Shown here one piece after another: positions 1 through 12,174 of a stretch of DNA of 64,000 nucleotides. Source of the stretch: Lactifluus volemus (taxonomy: Eukaryota; Basidiomycota; Agaricomycetes; Russulales; Russulaceae); contig WTXI01000161.1 in the NCBI GenBank assembly GCA_022376515.1, positions 19,901 through 83,900 on the forward strand. Reading direction: 5' to 3'. The notes under the pieces were generated by a model, which was not told where the DNA came from, did no database searches, and was given only the letters and a program-made list of their open reading frames with translations. Position numbers and translations under genes: made by a program. How positions within the stretch are numbered: the first letter of the stretch is position 1; each line of letters begins with the position of its first letter.

Positions 1-740
1 GGAAACAGGTAGATGGTGACACATTTCTGTTTCTTCCATTCGCTGATATTGTTCCGTTGAACAGGGGGTCATTTGGTTTTTACTTGCCGCTGTTGCTGAG
101 GTTCCGCCAACGGTCAGCATTCTACCAGTCCCTCGACTTGGTTTCGCTCACCTCTATGATTTTGTGTTGCAGGTGTTCCTTGTTTTGAACCTGAATGGTA
201 ATTGTTTTCGCTCCTTTTACCGATGAGAGAGTTGACCTGGCTCACTTCTACTTGAAATTCAAGATGCTCTCAACCAAGTACGTTCTTCCTTTTCCGTGAC
301 TCTGGGAGAAATGATTCCTGTTTCTCACACATCCCGCAACACAGATGTTTCAGATCCCGGCTCTGATAGTATTGTCCATCGGTGCAACGCGAATGTATCG
401 CTCTCTGATAAACTTTTCCTCTGACATGTACGGTCTCCTGACTTGATTTTCTTCTTCCCACTCACGTGGCTGACGTCTATACAGGTCCAGTGACGTTCCA
501 AGTCACTCGTTCCCGAGGGTCACCGGGAATTCCAGGGTTATGCCACCCAACCGAATGCATGTAGCCATACACACCACACGCGAAGCCTGGCAACAGACTT
601 CAATTTCACAGACCAACCAGTTTAATCCTCACGTCTGCATTGACGAGCAGCTGCACGCGAAAGCGTGGGAATTGGGATCAGACGGAGGTCTAGAGACCGA
701 CGTGGAAAAAATGACTTCGATGGTTGATGCGCCTGTTTAG
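1..740 (+). CDS. 7-TM integral membrane protein family, copy 0 (3' half, cut by window edge)
   Basis: This is the C-terminal half of a fungal seven-pass membrane protein whose function I do not know. Exons read by comparison with the complete copies: 1-8 (end of the LWKQ exon), 65-112 (TM6), 173-197, a 14-nt microexon at 264-277, 345-427 (TM7, with the MFQIPALI start and ATRMYRSL end) and 485-740 (cytoplasmic tail ending TAG). Phases agree throughout and no stop is met. The tail shares the MHVAIHTT stretch and a Val-containing end with other copies. The gene starts left of the window, so completeness cannot be judged. Confidence 0.75.
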
Positions 741-924
741 TTTATGATACAATATGTTTATGATTCAATGTCATAAGTTGGCAACCGCAGCACGACGCAA
801 CGCAATGGTCGGGCCGACTGGGCCGCCCCGGAACATTGATAAAATTTTAGCGCCACAGTTTCGGAAACCGTCATGGCCCGGATTTCCCGGAATGCCCCTT
901 CAGACCGGCGTGCTGCCCCTCACA

Positions 925-1057
925 AGCCAATTGTCCGTCCAGAGTAAATTTCGCCTACCTACGCATTCGCCGCCTGTTCCAATACTGTACCCTGTGGACC
1001 GCGTCTTTGTCATAGCTACATGTTGCAGGATAAAAATGCAGATTAAAAAAAAAAAAA
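925..1057 (+). mobile_element. 3' tail of a non-LTR (LINE) retroelement with poly-A
   Basis: About 130 bp ending in 13 A's at 1045-1057. It matches, in the opposite orientation, the 3' end of the LINE at 54780-55209. Shared stretches include CGCCGCCTG, ACCGCGTCTTTGTCATAG and ACATGTTGC just before the A-run. No coding part remains. The 5' limit is unclear: similarity fades upstream of about 925. It lies just after the 7-TM copy 0 stop codon. No target duplication was found. Confidence 0.6.
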
Positions 1058-2118
1058 CCGGCATGCGGCCCCACCTGCCAGCTTAAGTGATCTAGTGATC
1101 TCTCAACCAAAAGTCCTTCTTCTACACACGAGGTAGCCATATCTTTATATCATTGGTCGCGATGGCATGGTGTCTCAACTCTTGTTGTTCCTCGATCATT
1201 TCCGACATTCGTTATGCCGAAAAGAGTGGGGATGATCAATCTGCCGCAGCGTTTGATGAGTCGACTTTTCGCTGCGGCTGCCTTGGTGGTCGCATATCGC
1301 GTCCCAGAAATTTCGCATGCTAACTTCTGCGGGCAGCGCTTGTGGGGGAATCAAGGCCCGCGACGGGAACAAGGAAGAGCCTCACCTTGATTAGCATTGT
1401 ACTTTTCTTGACTACGGACTGTATATTTATTCAACCAGGCAGAGGTAGCATGAGTCTGTACAAAGGAATGCAGTACGTCACTTTAGTCTGTTCAAATATC
1501 CACCTCACTTGTGATGATGTTGACACCTCTTGATGACCGTCAACATGAGGCGAGATGGCACCTTACTAGGCTGGAAGAACGAAACCCTGACAACGATGAA
1601 ATTTGTACTAGGGTTTGATATGTTAGACTCATCGCAGGAAGATTATGTGATAAGCTATTAATTCACCCGGTAGAAGTAGCCTTCTTCAGAGGCTGTCGGG
1701 AAGCCGGTTGGCTATAAAGATGTGAGTGATGTCCGCGTCCGAGTCATGTATAAGACAAGATAGTGGCATTGCGAAAACGAATGCTTCAGTTGTTGCCTGC
1801 TGCCTTTCAACACCTGCCATCTAGCGTGTTTGAAGGCGGTATTAGGGCCATGCAACAAGGATTTGTGCACCAACAATGATTACGGTCTCATTGTCCGTCG
1901 AGGCCTCGTATCCCGTTGTCAACATCGCGCACCTCACCACAGCGCGGAGCGTTGGGTCATTGAGTAATAGGGACCCTCATTTCCGGACATTGTCTCAACA
2001 CAAGCCTGCTAGACATTTTGAACAGAGGGAGAAATGCCACCAACAGCATAGTGATGATGAGCGTAAAGGGCGGGGAGGAACGGATTCGATATTTGAAACC
2101 AGGCTTACCGTACTGCTG
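1058..2118. other. Intergenic, no gene recognised
   Basis: Only short open frames without recognisable motifs occur here. No conserved splice pattern or repeat was noticed up to the hairpin that begins near 2119. Confidence 0.4.
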
Positions 2119-2342
2119 GTTGAATTCAATGCTAGACCAGGTCCGACTTCGCTTACGATTTTATGTTTTACATTTGGAGCTAGTAAAAATAAACTATGCC
2201 AAATATGGTATGATTCCGTACCTTCAGTCCAGTGACTCAAGTCCGCAACAGGCATAGTTTGTTTGTACCAGCTCCAAATGTAAACAAAAATCGTAAAAGC
2301 GGATCGCGACAAAACCCGGTCTATTTGATTGAATATTGGCCT
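2119..2342. repeat. Long imperfect inverted repeat (hairpin, about 80-nt arms)
   Basis: The best-matched arms are 2150-2200 and 2251-2301 (51 nt each, about 85-90% complementary by eye), separated by a 50-nt loop. Both share ACATTTGGAGCT and end in AAACTATGCC / GGCATAGTTT at the loop side. Weaker pairing continues outward to about 2119 and 2342 (ATTCAAT..TAGACC on both arms). It lies 105 bp upstream of the 7-TM copy A start. It could be a MITE-like element, a relic of inverted duplication, or a source of hairpin RNA. Confidence 0.65.
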
Positions 2343-2446
2343 TGCAATTGTTCAAGCCATCCGATGGCTCAAAGGTTCCGTCGTTCGCTGTTGCTTAAAT
2401 AATCACAGCAAACCCATCTCCTTCCACTCTCGAGCTTGCCTTCAAG

Positions 2447-4244
2447 ATGGTAAATTTCCAAGATCCCACCGTAATCTTCCATGATTTGTGTGCGCATCCT
2501 CCTTCAAGCCTCTGCGCCTCGCCTCGCTCTAGATTTAGAACGCCCTGCTAAATCCGTCTTTTAACAGGGGCGGTGGTGAAACTCTGGCATGCTTTTGATG
2601 GCCTCTTCCTGTGTGTTGCCTACCTCGCGAGGCCTTTCTCTGGATGTCTCTCATGATGCCAACTCAACCTTTGGCTTGTCAGTTGGGAATTATTCATCAC
2701 TCTGGACCTTGAGTGGAGTGTTATCCGAGGGCGTCGCCCCTACCGTTGGACAATATGGGTCCGTGGTGATGGGGCCTCTTTGGGCCTTTCGAAGCCGCCA
2801 AGATTTAACTTTTCCCCTTCATCAGGTTTACTCCATGGCGCGGATAACCACACTCGTTGCTGTAATCCTCAACATTCTCAGGATCGATGATTCAAGGTCG
2901 ATTAATTGTCAGGTACGTGTGGTGTCCCTGATCTACACTCCGATTGACGACCCCTAGCTCTGGGTCATTTTCGAACACGTAAGTGCCCTCTAAGAAGTGG
3001 AAGCTAATCAGTCACCACTTACTCTCTCTTTCTCCTTGTAGGTATTCGCCTACTTGGCGTTGGCCTGCGCCTTGCTATTGATAGTGCTTCGCATGTACGT
3101 CGGGTCCTGCACCATTGCATTAGGCTGGAACAAAGGGCTGATGGTGGTGGCAGCATCGCCATTTGGGGTAGAAATAAAACCGTTTTGGCGCTTGCAACCA
3201 GTGTCTGGGGAATAAACGTTGCGTTCCTCATCCACGGTAAGTCTCGCCTTTCTCCACTAAAGGTAAACCGGGGCTCTCACGCACATGCGACTTGGCGCCA
3301 GGGCTCGTGCGGGTGAATAATGACAGTCAACCTCTATGTTCTGACCGTTGTGGCTTATCTATCCCTAGCTCCATGCTGTATGGGAACCTGCAGAAAACAC
3401 ATGCATGGTGACCAATTCTTACAGCTTCAAACTTAACATCCTTATTACGCTCGTTACCGAAATCATATTTTTCGTTTTCATGCTCGTCGGCTTGCTTCGC
3501 GTACGCCTACACGACGGCGGCCTGCTTAAGCTGGGGCCCTTCCTATGGAAACAGGTGGGTGGTAAAACACACCATCCTCTCAACTCGCTGATGTAAGGGA
3601 AGGGCGTCATTTGGTTCTTACTCGCTATTGTTGCCGAGATACCTCCAGCAGTCAGTTTTGATTTCTATTCCGTCGGCTCTTCCTTTTTCTCATCGCTATT
3701 TTGGGTCTCAGGTGTTCCTTATTTTGAACCTGAATGGTAATCTGTTTCTCTGCATTTCGCCAATGAGAAAGTTGACCTAGCTCACTTCTATTCAAAATTC
3801 AAGCTGCGCTCAACATTGTATGTTCTTCCTTCGCTATGGATAAAAGTTGCCTCTCTTACTACGCGTCCTCAATACAGATGTTTCAAATCCCGGCGCTGAT
3901 AGCATTGACCATCGCTGCAACGCGAATGTATCGTTCTTTAGTCAACTTCTCCTCCTCCGACATGTACGACCCTTCTAACTAGTATTCTTTCTCCCCCGCT
4001 CATGTGGCTGATGCCTCTTTGCAGCTCCGAGAGCTTGCAAACTACTAGTCATGGCGCTAGTAACCCGTTTGCGAAGGTCAAAGTACTTTCTGGCTCCGGC
4101 GCGATTGTCCCGCTCGGTCCGATGCGTGTGGACGTAGACCCCACACGCATGCGTAATTCCTTGTCACAGAAGACTAATTTTGCAAGTGGTAGTGGTTTGC
4201 AAGACAGTCCCAAAGGGGACATAAATGGCGGGCGGGACAAGTAA
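2447..4244 (+). CDS. 7-TM integral membrane protein family, copy A (13 exons, 324 aa, intact)
   Basis: Exons: 2447-2489, 2568-2610, 2683-2758, 2826-2912, 3042-3094, 3154-3236, 3302-3312 (11-nt microexon), 3369-3554, 3603-3650, 3712-3736, 3804-3817 (14-nt microexon), 3878-3963, 4025-4244. They sum to 975 nt in frame with a TAA stop. Seven hydrophobic segments are visible, one each around the WELFITLDLEW motif, YSMARITTL, YLALACALLLIVL, LALATSVWGINVAFL, the TEIIFFVFMLVGLL stretch, VIWFLLAIVAEIPP and ALIALTIAATRMYRSL. A hydrophilic tail of about 70 aa follows. The pattern matches a family of hypothetical membrane proteins multiplied in Agaricomycetes; function is unknown and no enzyme motif is seen. 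The start was chosen because the same first exon occurs in all copies and ends at a GTGCG donor. Confidence 0.8.
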
Positions 4245-7200
4245 ACGTGGCGCCTGCTTTAAAGTCTCGGACCGCTTGGCTACTATCTTATGTACTATAC
4301 CCGTATATCTGTCTCAAGTTACTAGTAACCGAAACTTGAAGCTGTTTGTGGACACAGGCTGACCCTGGCACGGACGGCCCGGACTTTCACCGCGACCACG
4401 TGCCCTTCAATTTTTGCTTGGTTGCCAGGGGCCGTATCTTCTGGAGACTTGTCGAAGCAATTGTAGATGAACCCGATTACACAGCCGAGCTTGTGTGCGA
4501 ATGTCGGTGTCCTGCTGTCCAGGGATTGACCGCTAGCCATGTGTACGATCATCGTAGCATTTTCGTCTATCTTTGCTCTCCTCGTTTAATTTCATCCCTT
4601 CCAGGTCTCATCCACTTTCACTTTTCGTCTTCGGCACTCGCGAAAGGCTCTGAATCTTTAACCATGCCACTCGCTCAGTCGCGCGTCCTACGACGTCAAC
4701 CTCGGCCACGATAGCTCTGCACCTCGGGCTCGGGCTCCTTGTCTCCGTAGTAACCCTTTCTGTTCTTCCAAGACTCTCTTGTTTTCCTACTACGGCTGCT
4801 CTGTCATGTTGTCCCGCTAGTCTCGGATCGCGTACATTTTGCCTACCGTCGCGTCTGATAACTCACAGTAAGTTTATTGCATTGTGATGATGTAGGGTGT
4901 GTCGAATTGCACCCTCCTGATGCGACGTCTCCCGTGTGGCTCCAGCAACGTCGTTTTGGCGTGAAGAAATTGTGGTGAGTACTGTAATGAGACCATACAT
5001 ACATTGCCTCTTGGCAACCCCCTTTTGTTTTCTGAATACTGGCTCCTTCCTCAATGCAGAGCCTTAGAGAAATCGATGACAAAGCAGAGGCGCGCAGGCG
5101 TGGTTCCCGAAGCGCACCAAGTTCATTGAACACATGATATGCATAGAACAGATCCTCGTGAAGGAAGCCGAATGAGCCCTTTTCACGTTCCGTCACCGAC
5201 GTACGGCAGTCCGGCGCGAACACAGGCTCTTCGCGCTTGTCTTTGTTGGGCTTGCTGGCTTGTTGCATGGCTTTCTCCACAGATGAGAGATCAGACAAGA
5301 CCTGCCGCGGTGGCAGCATCTCTCGTCACCCGGACCTCTCGGTCTCCATAGAGATATTTCAGGCGGCCCCAGGTCCCATCACGTCAACCTCCACGTTCTC
5401 GACATGGGCTGACTGTACGCCACGCCCCCGGAGGGTGGATGATCTTACGCATTCACCTTCGAGTCGAGCTTAGTGCGTGCATCCAGCTGTATCTGCTCCG
5501 TCGCTGCCCTGGACGGGTTAGCACCTGCGATTGGTTAGAGGTACGGCCCATGGCCGAGTGCACTGCGACCTTATCCTCATTTACAGGACCTCAGTATTCA
5601 TCAAATCGCCTCTAACGGTGCGGTTTATGTCTCGTTCAGTTCTGCATCTTGATGATGACCGATAACTCCAGCTTGTCATATGCTTGGCGTGGTAGGTGAT
5701 GGTGTAACTCTAGATCAGGCCCTCGCCGAATTACTGCCGCCTCTGAAGTGACAAGGCAAACATAGTTCAATTCTGTGTGCTACAGGATGGCTTAATAATA
5801 ACTAGGAGAAGCCCACGAAGGACGATCACTGTAATACCAAGAATAGCCACAAGTGAGAAGGTCGCTAAGAGAACTCATCCCGCATGCTCAAAGCGGGGCT
5901 TGCCTACTAGTATGTTCTGCCTAGAATATCATGATCACGACGTCAAGTGTTTTCTCGTTCCAGCTCTAGATTGCTTCGGTACTCACCATTGCGTCTTGTG
6001 ATATCCTTTGTTTTCGATTCTATGGACAAGCCTATTTGAAGGGAAATCCTTCCATCAACGTCTCCTGCCAGTGCGGTTAAAGTTATAAAGCCTCTAGATC
6101 TGGTCTTCGCGACCTATAATAATGCTTCGGCTCTCCGCACCCTCTTTATGTTCACGACCCTTTTTGATCTCCCAGTCACCGTCGCTCAAGCGCTCACGGT
6201 CCACCTGTTGGGCCATTACATACCTTCCCGCCTTTTTTTTCCCCTTCTTTCTGAAGCCAACACCTTCTCAAAGCGGAAACTTTAAGGAAGTGTTCCCGAA
6301 GCGCATCAAGTTCAAGTTTAATTGTAATAATAACTCTAGCGGGGGCGGGGAGCCTGAAGGCCAAGACAAGAAGCCTGATATTGGGGGCGATAAGCCTCAG
6401 GGACAGGACGAGAGGTCTCATGGCTTACTAACTATGCTAGATTATTCTTGGTCACGGCGTGGGTACTTGCAGCATCTCAGAGTCACATGCTTGGTATAGC
6501 ACAGGTAGTGTCAGTGTATTTTTTTATGAGCTATATAATTTATGGGTGAAATGCGATCCAAAGTTCATGGTTAATGGTTGGGGACCGATGGTATTTCGAG
6601 GGCAGAGGCTCACTAGCGCTCATTCTTGTTGCCACAGTGAACTGTGGGAGAACCCTGACCCGGTCGGAGCTTATCGGGAACACCACGGGTTTGGCCGATG
6701 GAAATGTCGAAATGCGGACGACACGTGGTTGAAGCTCTTGCCTCACTCACTTATCTCCTCAAATACCTGGAATGGAGTATCTTGGCCGCGTTCAACCCAC
6801 TGAAATGCAATCGTACATGTCCCTACTACAGGTGACTAGTACGTATCTTTTATATCCCTTTGTGACCAATACTAAATCTACTGGCCAGTCCTCAGAGCGC
6901 ACAGTCTTCCCCGTTTCAAAACCCTCCTTTGGAATGAAAACCGATTCTATGCTACTGTATCCGATGGGGCGAGAACTTTCCGGACACGGTCTGTGCGGAG
7001 CGTGGGGGATCATGTGGAGTGGAACGAGAATATCGATGCTCTGTAGGAAATGTCGCATTTCTATTTTATTTACAACTGAGTCTCCAGCAGTGCCGTTCCA
7101 CCACTCTCTCGCATGACGATATCTCTCTATGCGAAAAGGACAATGTCGGAAGACATCCTTGTTGGAAGGCAAGAAGTAACTTTAGAAGCCCGACACGGTT

Positions 7201-7353
7201 CGTTTCTTTTTAGGATTCTTACTCTTGTATAGCTGAGCACCATACATAGAGCTTGATATCAATTTCGGCAGTACTGATGGACATGCTGGACGTCCAGCGG
7301 AGCCGGCCACAGTGACACCCCATTTAACTATCGCCGTGTCAGCGAGTCCTTCT
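4245..7353. other. 3.1 kb without a recognised gene
   Basis: The longest open frames are 4843-5319 on the minus strand (158 codons) and 6122-6499 on the plus strand (125 codons, with a hydrophilic Gly/Asp/Lys-rich stretch). Neither shows a family motif I know or convincing splice continuations. They could be decayed gene fragments or chance frames. The last few hundred bases must hold the promoter of the downstream NLR-like gene, but no clear TATA box was chosen. Confidence 0.4.
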
Positions 7354-10300
7354 ATGACTGAAGCAATCAACATTTTGAACCATTCATCGGCCGATCTTGA
7401 TAACCCCACCCGTCTATCCAGAGCGGATGATCTCCCCATTCGGAGCGGTAGTTTTGTGGGACCAGTAACGGACAGCCAGATGAAGATGTCACATACTCTT
7501 GATCGCGCTGAAGAAGCTATGGATATGGTGAAAACCTGGAAGAATACCGTTGATATTATCAAACGGGTGATGGACACAGTCAGTCCAATCCTAGAAGTAT
7601 GTCCAATATCTTATTTTCCTGCCGTTCTCTGAGCTCATTCCTACCCCACCCTTCAGTTGCATCCTTATGCTGGCTTAGCATGGAATCTCCTCTCAAAGAT
7701 CCCTGAGGTGCGTGTCTTGCCTCATTGGAGGACATGGCATATTCACTCGTCTTTTTTCATATCTCCCCCAGACTTTGTTACAGCAGTTTCAGCGTGATGA
7801 CAATGTCCGAACACTACTTCAGGCTATTCGGGATGGGTTTGAGTTTGCCAAGGAGGCCGACATTTTGAGGAACATCCAGCCGGCATCTACACAGGCAAAA
7901 ATTCTCGATGAGATGCTGCAGTGCGTATCCGAATGTGCCGAGTTTATTCAATCGTATGCGAACGACGTGCAAGTCGGTACGTCGTCTTAACCTCTCTCGT
8001 TGCTTATTATTATAACATGATTTTCAGGAAAGCGGATTTTGAAGCATACCGGTGGTCAAGTAGACGAAAAAATCGAACGCTACCGCACTACCCTCGTCCG
8101 ACTGCGAGAAATGTTCCTCGCATATGCTGCTGTCACCACTGAGGCTGCTGTCCTTCAAATGCGGAACGATATGAGAACACAAGTAACGGAGAGGTCAAAC
8201 CAAGCGTTGGAAGCTGGTGCGTGATTCTGATGGCTACAAGATCCTCGGATCGTCGACCTGACAGGGCGAACACAGAATTGTGTGCCATAATCGGAGAATT
8301 GCCTTCTATCGGAGGCTGGCGATTCAACGATAGGAAAGGCTGTCACCCAGGCACGCGGAAATATTTCTTGGACCACATCATCGAGTGGGTTGAGAATCCT
8401 GACACTGAACGTGGCCTCGTTCTCCTCGGCCAGGCAGGTACAGGAAAGTCCTCGATTGCCCACGAGCTCGCACGTCTCTTCGACAAGAAGTGTCTCGGTT
8501 CTTATGTCGCTTTTCTGCGGAAGGAGAGTTTCAAAGATGAGGCTTATCATCTCTTCACTACGCTTGCCCGCGATCTCTCCGATCGCTATCCTCCGTTCAA
8601 ACGCGCCCTGGGGAAGGTCGTTATGGGCAATTCGTCAATTCGCAATACCCGAGACTATCCTAGACTCTTTGAGTGGCTCCTCATTGATCCACTCAAGGAT
8701 CTACAGCTTGGGGGTCCAATCCTTATTGTAATCGATGGATTGGATGAGAGTGGTGTCACGATTGGCAAAAATGGACTGCACACGTTTCTTGGTCAACGTC
8801 TCGTTGAGCTCCCATCAAACTTTCGTGTATTCATCACCTCGAGGCCCGAGAGAGGTATCGAACCCGCGTTCATGAACGCGCCGTCTGTTCGTACTCTCTA
8901 CATGGACGACGCGCAACTCGCAGCAAATACGGAGCAAGATATTGCCGTGTATCTTCGGAATGAGCTCCCCGAGGCAGTGTTCAGAGACCACGGTGACAAA
9001 TTGGCGAAGGGGGCAGAGGGCCTATTTCAGTGGGCATCCGTCGCATCCGGGTTCATAAATAGCCCTGTCAATCTCGGCCTCGGCTTGAAAAAGCGCGTAC
9101 AGTACCTGTTGGGACGGTCTCCTGGCCGCAATGGGGAAGGTCTGTTGGATAACTTGTACGAAGAGGTCCTCAAAGAGTACTTCCAATCAAGTGAAGCGCA
9201 AGCTCTATTTCGGTCCATCATTGGACAGGTTTTAGCTGCGATTGAGCCCCTCTCCATCAATTCCTTGATTGCTCTTCGACGACATGCACCCGTTGATGAC
9301 CCTGAAGATTCTGATCCAGTTCTCGTTATTGAAATTCTCCGCCACCTTGGCTCGCTCCTGAGCAATGTCACTTCATCTGATCAAACCCGTCCCATCGTCC
9401 CTCTCCATACTTCATTCCGTGACTTTCTGATCAATAAAACGGACAAAGTGTTCTACGTGGATCTTGCCGATGCCCACCATCAGTTGGCACATTCCTGCCT
9501 TGGTCTAATGCTTGATAACCTCAAATTCAACATCTGCCAACTCCAGTCATCATACCTCGCCAACAGCGACGTCCCAGACTTGGCATCGCGAGTTGCCAAA
9601 TACGTTCCACCTGGTCTATCGTATGCCTGTATTTACTGGCACGATCATTTAGAACATCATCTTGTTTTTGACGACCATATCTTCAAAAAACTTCAATCGC
9701 TTTTCGAGACAAAATTTCTGTTTTGGCTAGAAGTGCTTAGCATCAAGAACAGTGTGGCCCTTGCTTTAGGAGCATTATCATCTCTATTGATATGGTTGCA
9801 ACGGGAGGTAGGTGCACCCTTTAGCTCAATGCGGCATGTAGTGACTTTTTGCCTTTTACGTAAGCGTTCGCAACCGAAGGTGAAGAATTTGTTTGCATTG
9901 GTGGATGACGCGTCCGCGTTTGTGCGGTATTTCGGAATGGCGATGGCACGGAGCGCACCGCACATTTATATCTCTGCCCTCCCTTTTTCACCAACATCTT
10001 CCTGCATCCTCAATCAATATCTCCGCGAATTTCCTTGCACATTGACCTTGGAACGCGGGGAGGTGTCCCACTGGCCAGCATTGGAAATGACGATCCGGGC
10101 ACATGACAAATGTGTCAATTCTGTTGCATTTTCGCCTGACGGGCATCGCATCGCATCGGGCTCGGACGATCACACGGTCTGCGTGTGGGACTCCACGACG
10201 GGCAAGGCCGTAGCGGCCCCATTGACTGGACACACGAATTCGGTTACATCTGTTGTATTCTCGCCGGACGCGCAGCGCATCGTATCGGCCTCAGACGACT

Positions 10301-12174
10301 GCACCATTCGCGTGTGGGATGCTACAACAGGACAGGTCGTAGCGAGCCCGTTTACTGAGCACACCTCTTTTGTCACATCAGCTACATTTTCGCCGGATGG
10401 ACAGCGCATAGCATCGGCCTCGTACGATCGCACAATTCGCGTGTGGTATGTCACAACAGGCAGGGTCGTAGCGGGCCCACTTACTGGACACACCTCGCCT
10501 GTTACTTCCGTTGCATTCTCGCCGGACGGACAGCGCATTGCATCTGCCTCTTACGATACCACGATTCGTGTGTGGAATGCCGCAACGGGCCAGATCATAG
10601 GAAACCCGTTTATTGGACACACCTCTTGGGTCACGTCTGTTGCATTCTCGCCTAACGGACAGTGCATTGCATCGGCCTCAAGCGACTGCACGATTCGGGT
10701 GTGGGATGCCGCAACCGGACGAATCGTAGCAGGCCCGTTTACTGGACATACCCATTCGGTTAGATCTATTGCATATTCGCCGGACGGGAATCACATCGCA
10801 TCCGCCTCGTACGATTACACAGTTCGTGTATGGGATTCTGCAACAGGACAGGTCGTAGGAGGCCCGTTTGGTGGACACACCTACGCGGTCAGGTCTGTTG
10901 CGTTCTCGCCGGACGGACAGCGCATCGCGTCGGCCTCGGACGATGATATGATTCGTGTGTGGAATGCCACAGCAAGACAGGTCGTAGCGGACACGTTTAC
11001 TGGACACACATCTTGTGTTACATCTGTAGCATTCTCGCCAGACGGACAGCGTATTGCATCGGCCTCGTTGGATCGCACGATTCGTGTATGGGATGCCGCA
11101 ACTGGCCAGGCCGTAGCGGGCCCATTTGTTGGACACACTTCTTGTGTCAGATCTGTTGCATTCTCGCCTGACGGGTATCGCATCGTATCGGCCTCGGACG
11201 ATCACACGATTCGCATATGGCATGCCCTAACGGGACAGGTGGTAGCAGGACCGTTTACTGGACACACTTCTTTTATCTCATCTGTCGAATTCTCACCAGA
11301 CGGGCTGCGCGTCGCATCGGCATCCTACGATGACACGATTCGCGTGTGGGATGCCATAACGGGGCAGGTCGTAGCGGGACCATTTACTGGACACGCCGAT
11401 TCGGTCACATCGGTTTCATTCTCGTCAGACGGACAGCGCGTCGTATCCGCTTCAGACGATCACACGATTCGTGTGTGGGATGCTGCTACAGGACAGGTCC
11501 TAGTGGGCCCGTTTATTGGACACACCGATTCGGTCACATCTGTTGCATTCTCGCCAGATGGTCGTCGCATCGCATCGGCCTCGGAGGATGACACGATTCG
11601 CGTATGGGATGCCGCAACAGGACAAGTCATAGCAGGTCCATTTACCGGACACACCAGTTCAGTCACATCTGTGGCATTCTCACTGGACGGGAAGCGTATT
11701 GCATCGGCTTCGACTGATCGCACGATTCGGTTGTGGGATGCTACAACGGGACGGGTCATAGCAGGACCGTTTACTGGACACACTTCTTATGTCTCATCGG
11801 TTGCATTCTCACCCGATGGACAGGGCGTCGTGTCGGCCTCATACGATCGCACGATTCGCGTGTGGGACACCATAACAGGACAGGTTGTAACGAGTGGATA
11901 TACTGATTTGGCTTCAGAAATTCATGAGGAGAATGCTATCGCAGAAAATATCGAGAAGATTCAGTTTACGGACCAATCCCTGATCGATAATGACGGTTGG
12001 ATATGTGGAGAAAAAAAAGAACTCCTTATATGGATTCCCGAGCTTCATAGATCAGCTCTTCATAGACCTAGCACTGTCTGGATTTCAGGAGGACATGAGA
12101 CCAGGCTTGACTTGTCAAAGTTTGTGCATGGATCAAATTGGGCTACTGTACGTGATCACAATCTATCTGAATAG
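7354..12174 (+). CDS. NACHT / WD40-repeat NLR-like protein (about 1533 aa, 5 exons)
   Basis: A STAND NTPase of the fungal NLR-like (HET-D/HET-E, NWD) class, presumed to act in non-self recognition or heterokaryon incompatibility in the cytoplasm. Modelled exons: 7354-7596, 7657-7707, 7772-7976, 8028-8220, 8265-12174; total 4602 nt in frame. N-terminal helical region at about residues 1-230 (LHPYAGLAWNLLSKIPE type), usual for Agaricomycete NACHT-WD40 proteins. Walker A GQAGTGKSS near residue 287, Walker B ILIVIDGLDES near 382, then a helical linker. Fourteen 43-residue WD40 repeats follow (about 838-1444), then a conserved tail with DNDGWICGE and HGSNWATV. The long frame starting at ATG 8224 is probably not the true start: 8221-8264 reads as a 44-nt intron that restores the family sequence. 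The true N-terminus may lie in an exon before 7354. Confidence 0.85.
10087..11905 (+). repeat. Fourteen tandem 129-bp WD40-encoding repeats
   Basis: Each unit encodes 43 residues of the pattern GHTxxVTSVAFSPDGxR, then IASASxDxTIRVWDA and ATGQVVAGPFT. Fourteen units would make two seven-bladed propellers. The framework is almost invariant, while the two residues after GHT (SF, SP, SW, HS, YA, SC, DS, SS, SY) and the residues flanking the SAS-x-D position (H, C, R, T, Y, D) change from unit to unit. The first unit (HDKCVNSVAF) and the last (GHTSYVSSVAF, followed by SGYTD) are the edges. Confidence 0.92.

Noticed and set aside
754..1086. 110-codon frame as a small gene
   Set aside because: Runs into the LINE 3' tail and its poly-A (encodes KKKK); not protein-like.
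4843..5319. 158-codon minus-strand frame as a gene
   Set aside because: No recognisable motif or splice continuation; kept only as a remark.
10170..11783. Minus-strand open frames across the WD40 repeats
   Set aside because: Shadow frames caused by the repetitive coding strand; they repeat every 129 bp and carry no own motif.
8224..12174. 1317-codon frame as a complete gene
   Set aside because: Its first codons fall in a likely 44-nt intron and the family N-terminal domain is encoded upstream; used only as the last exon.
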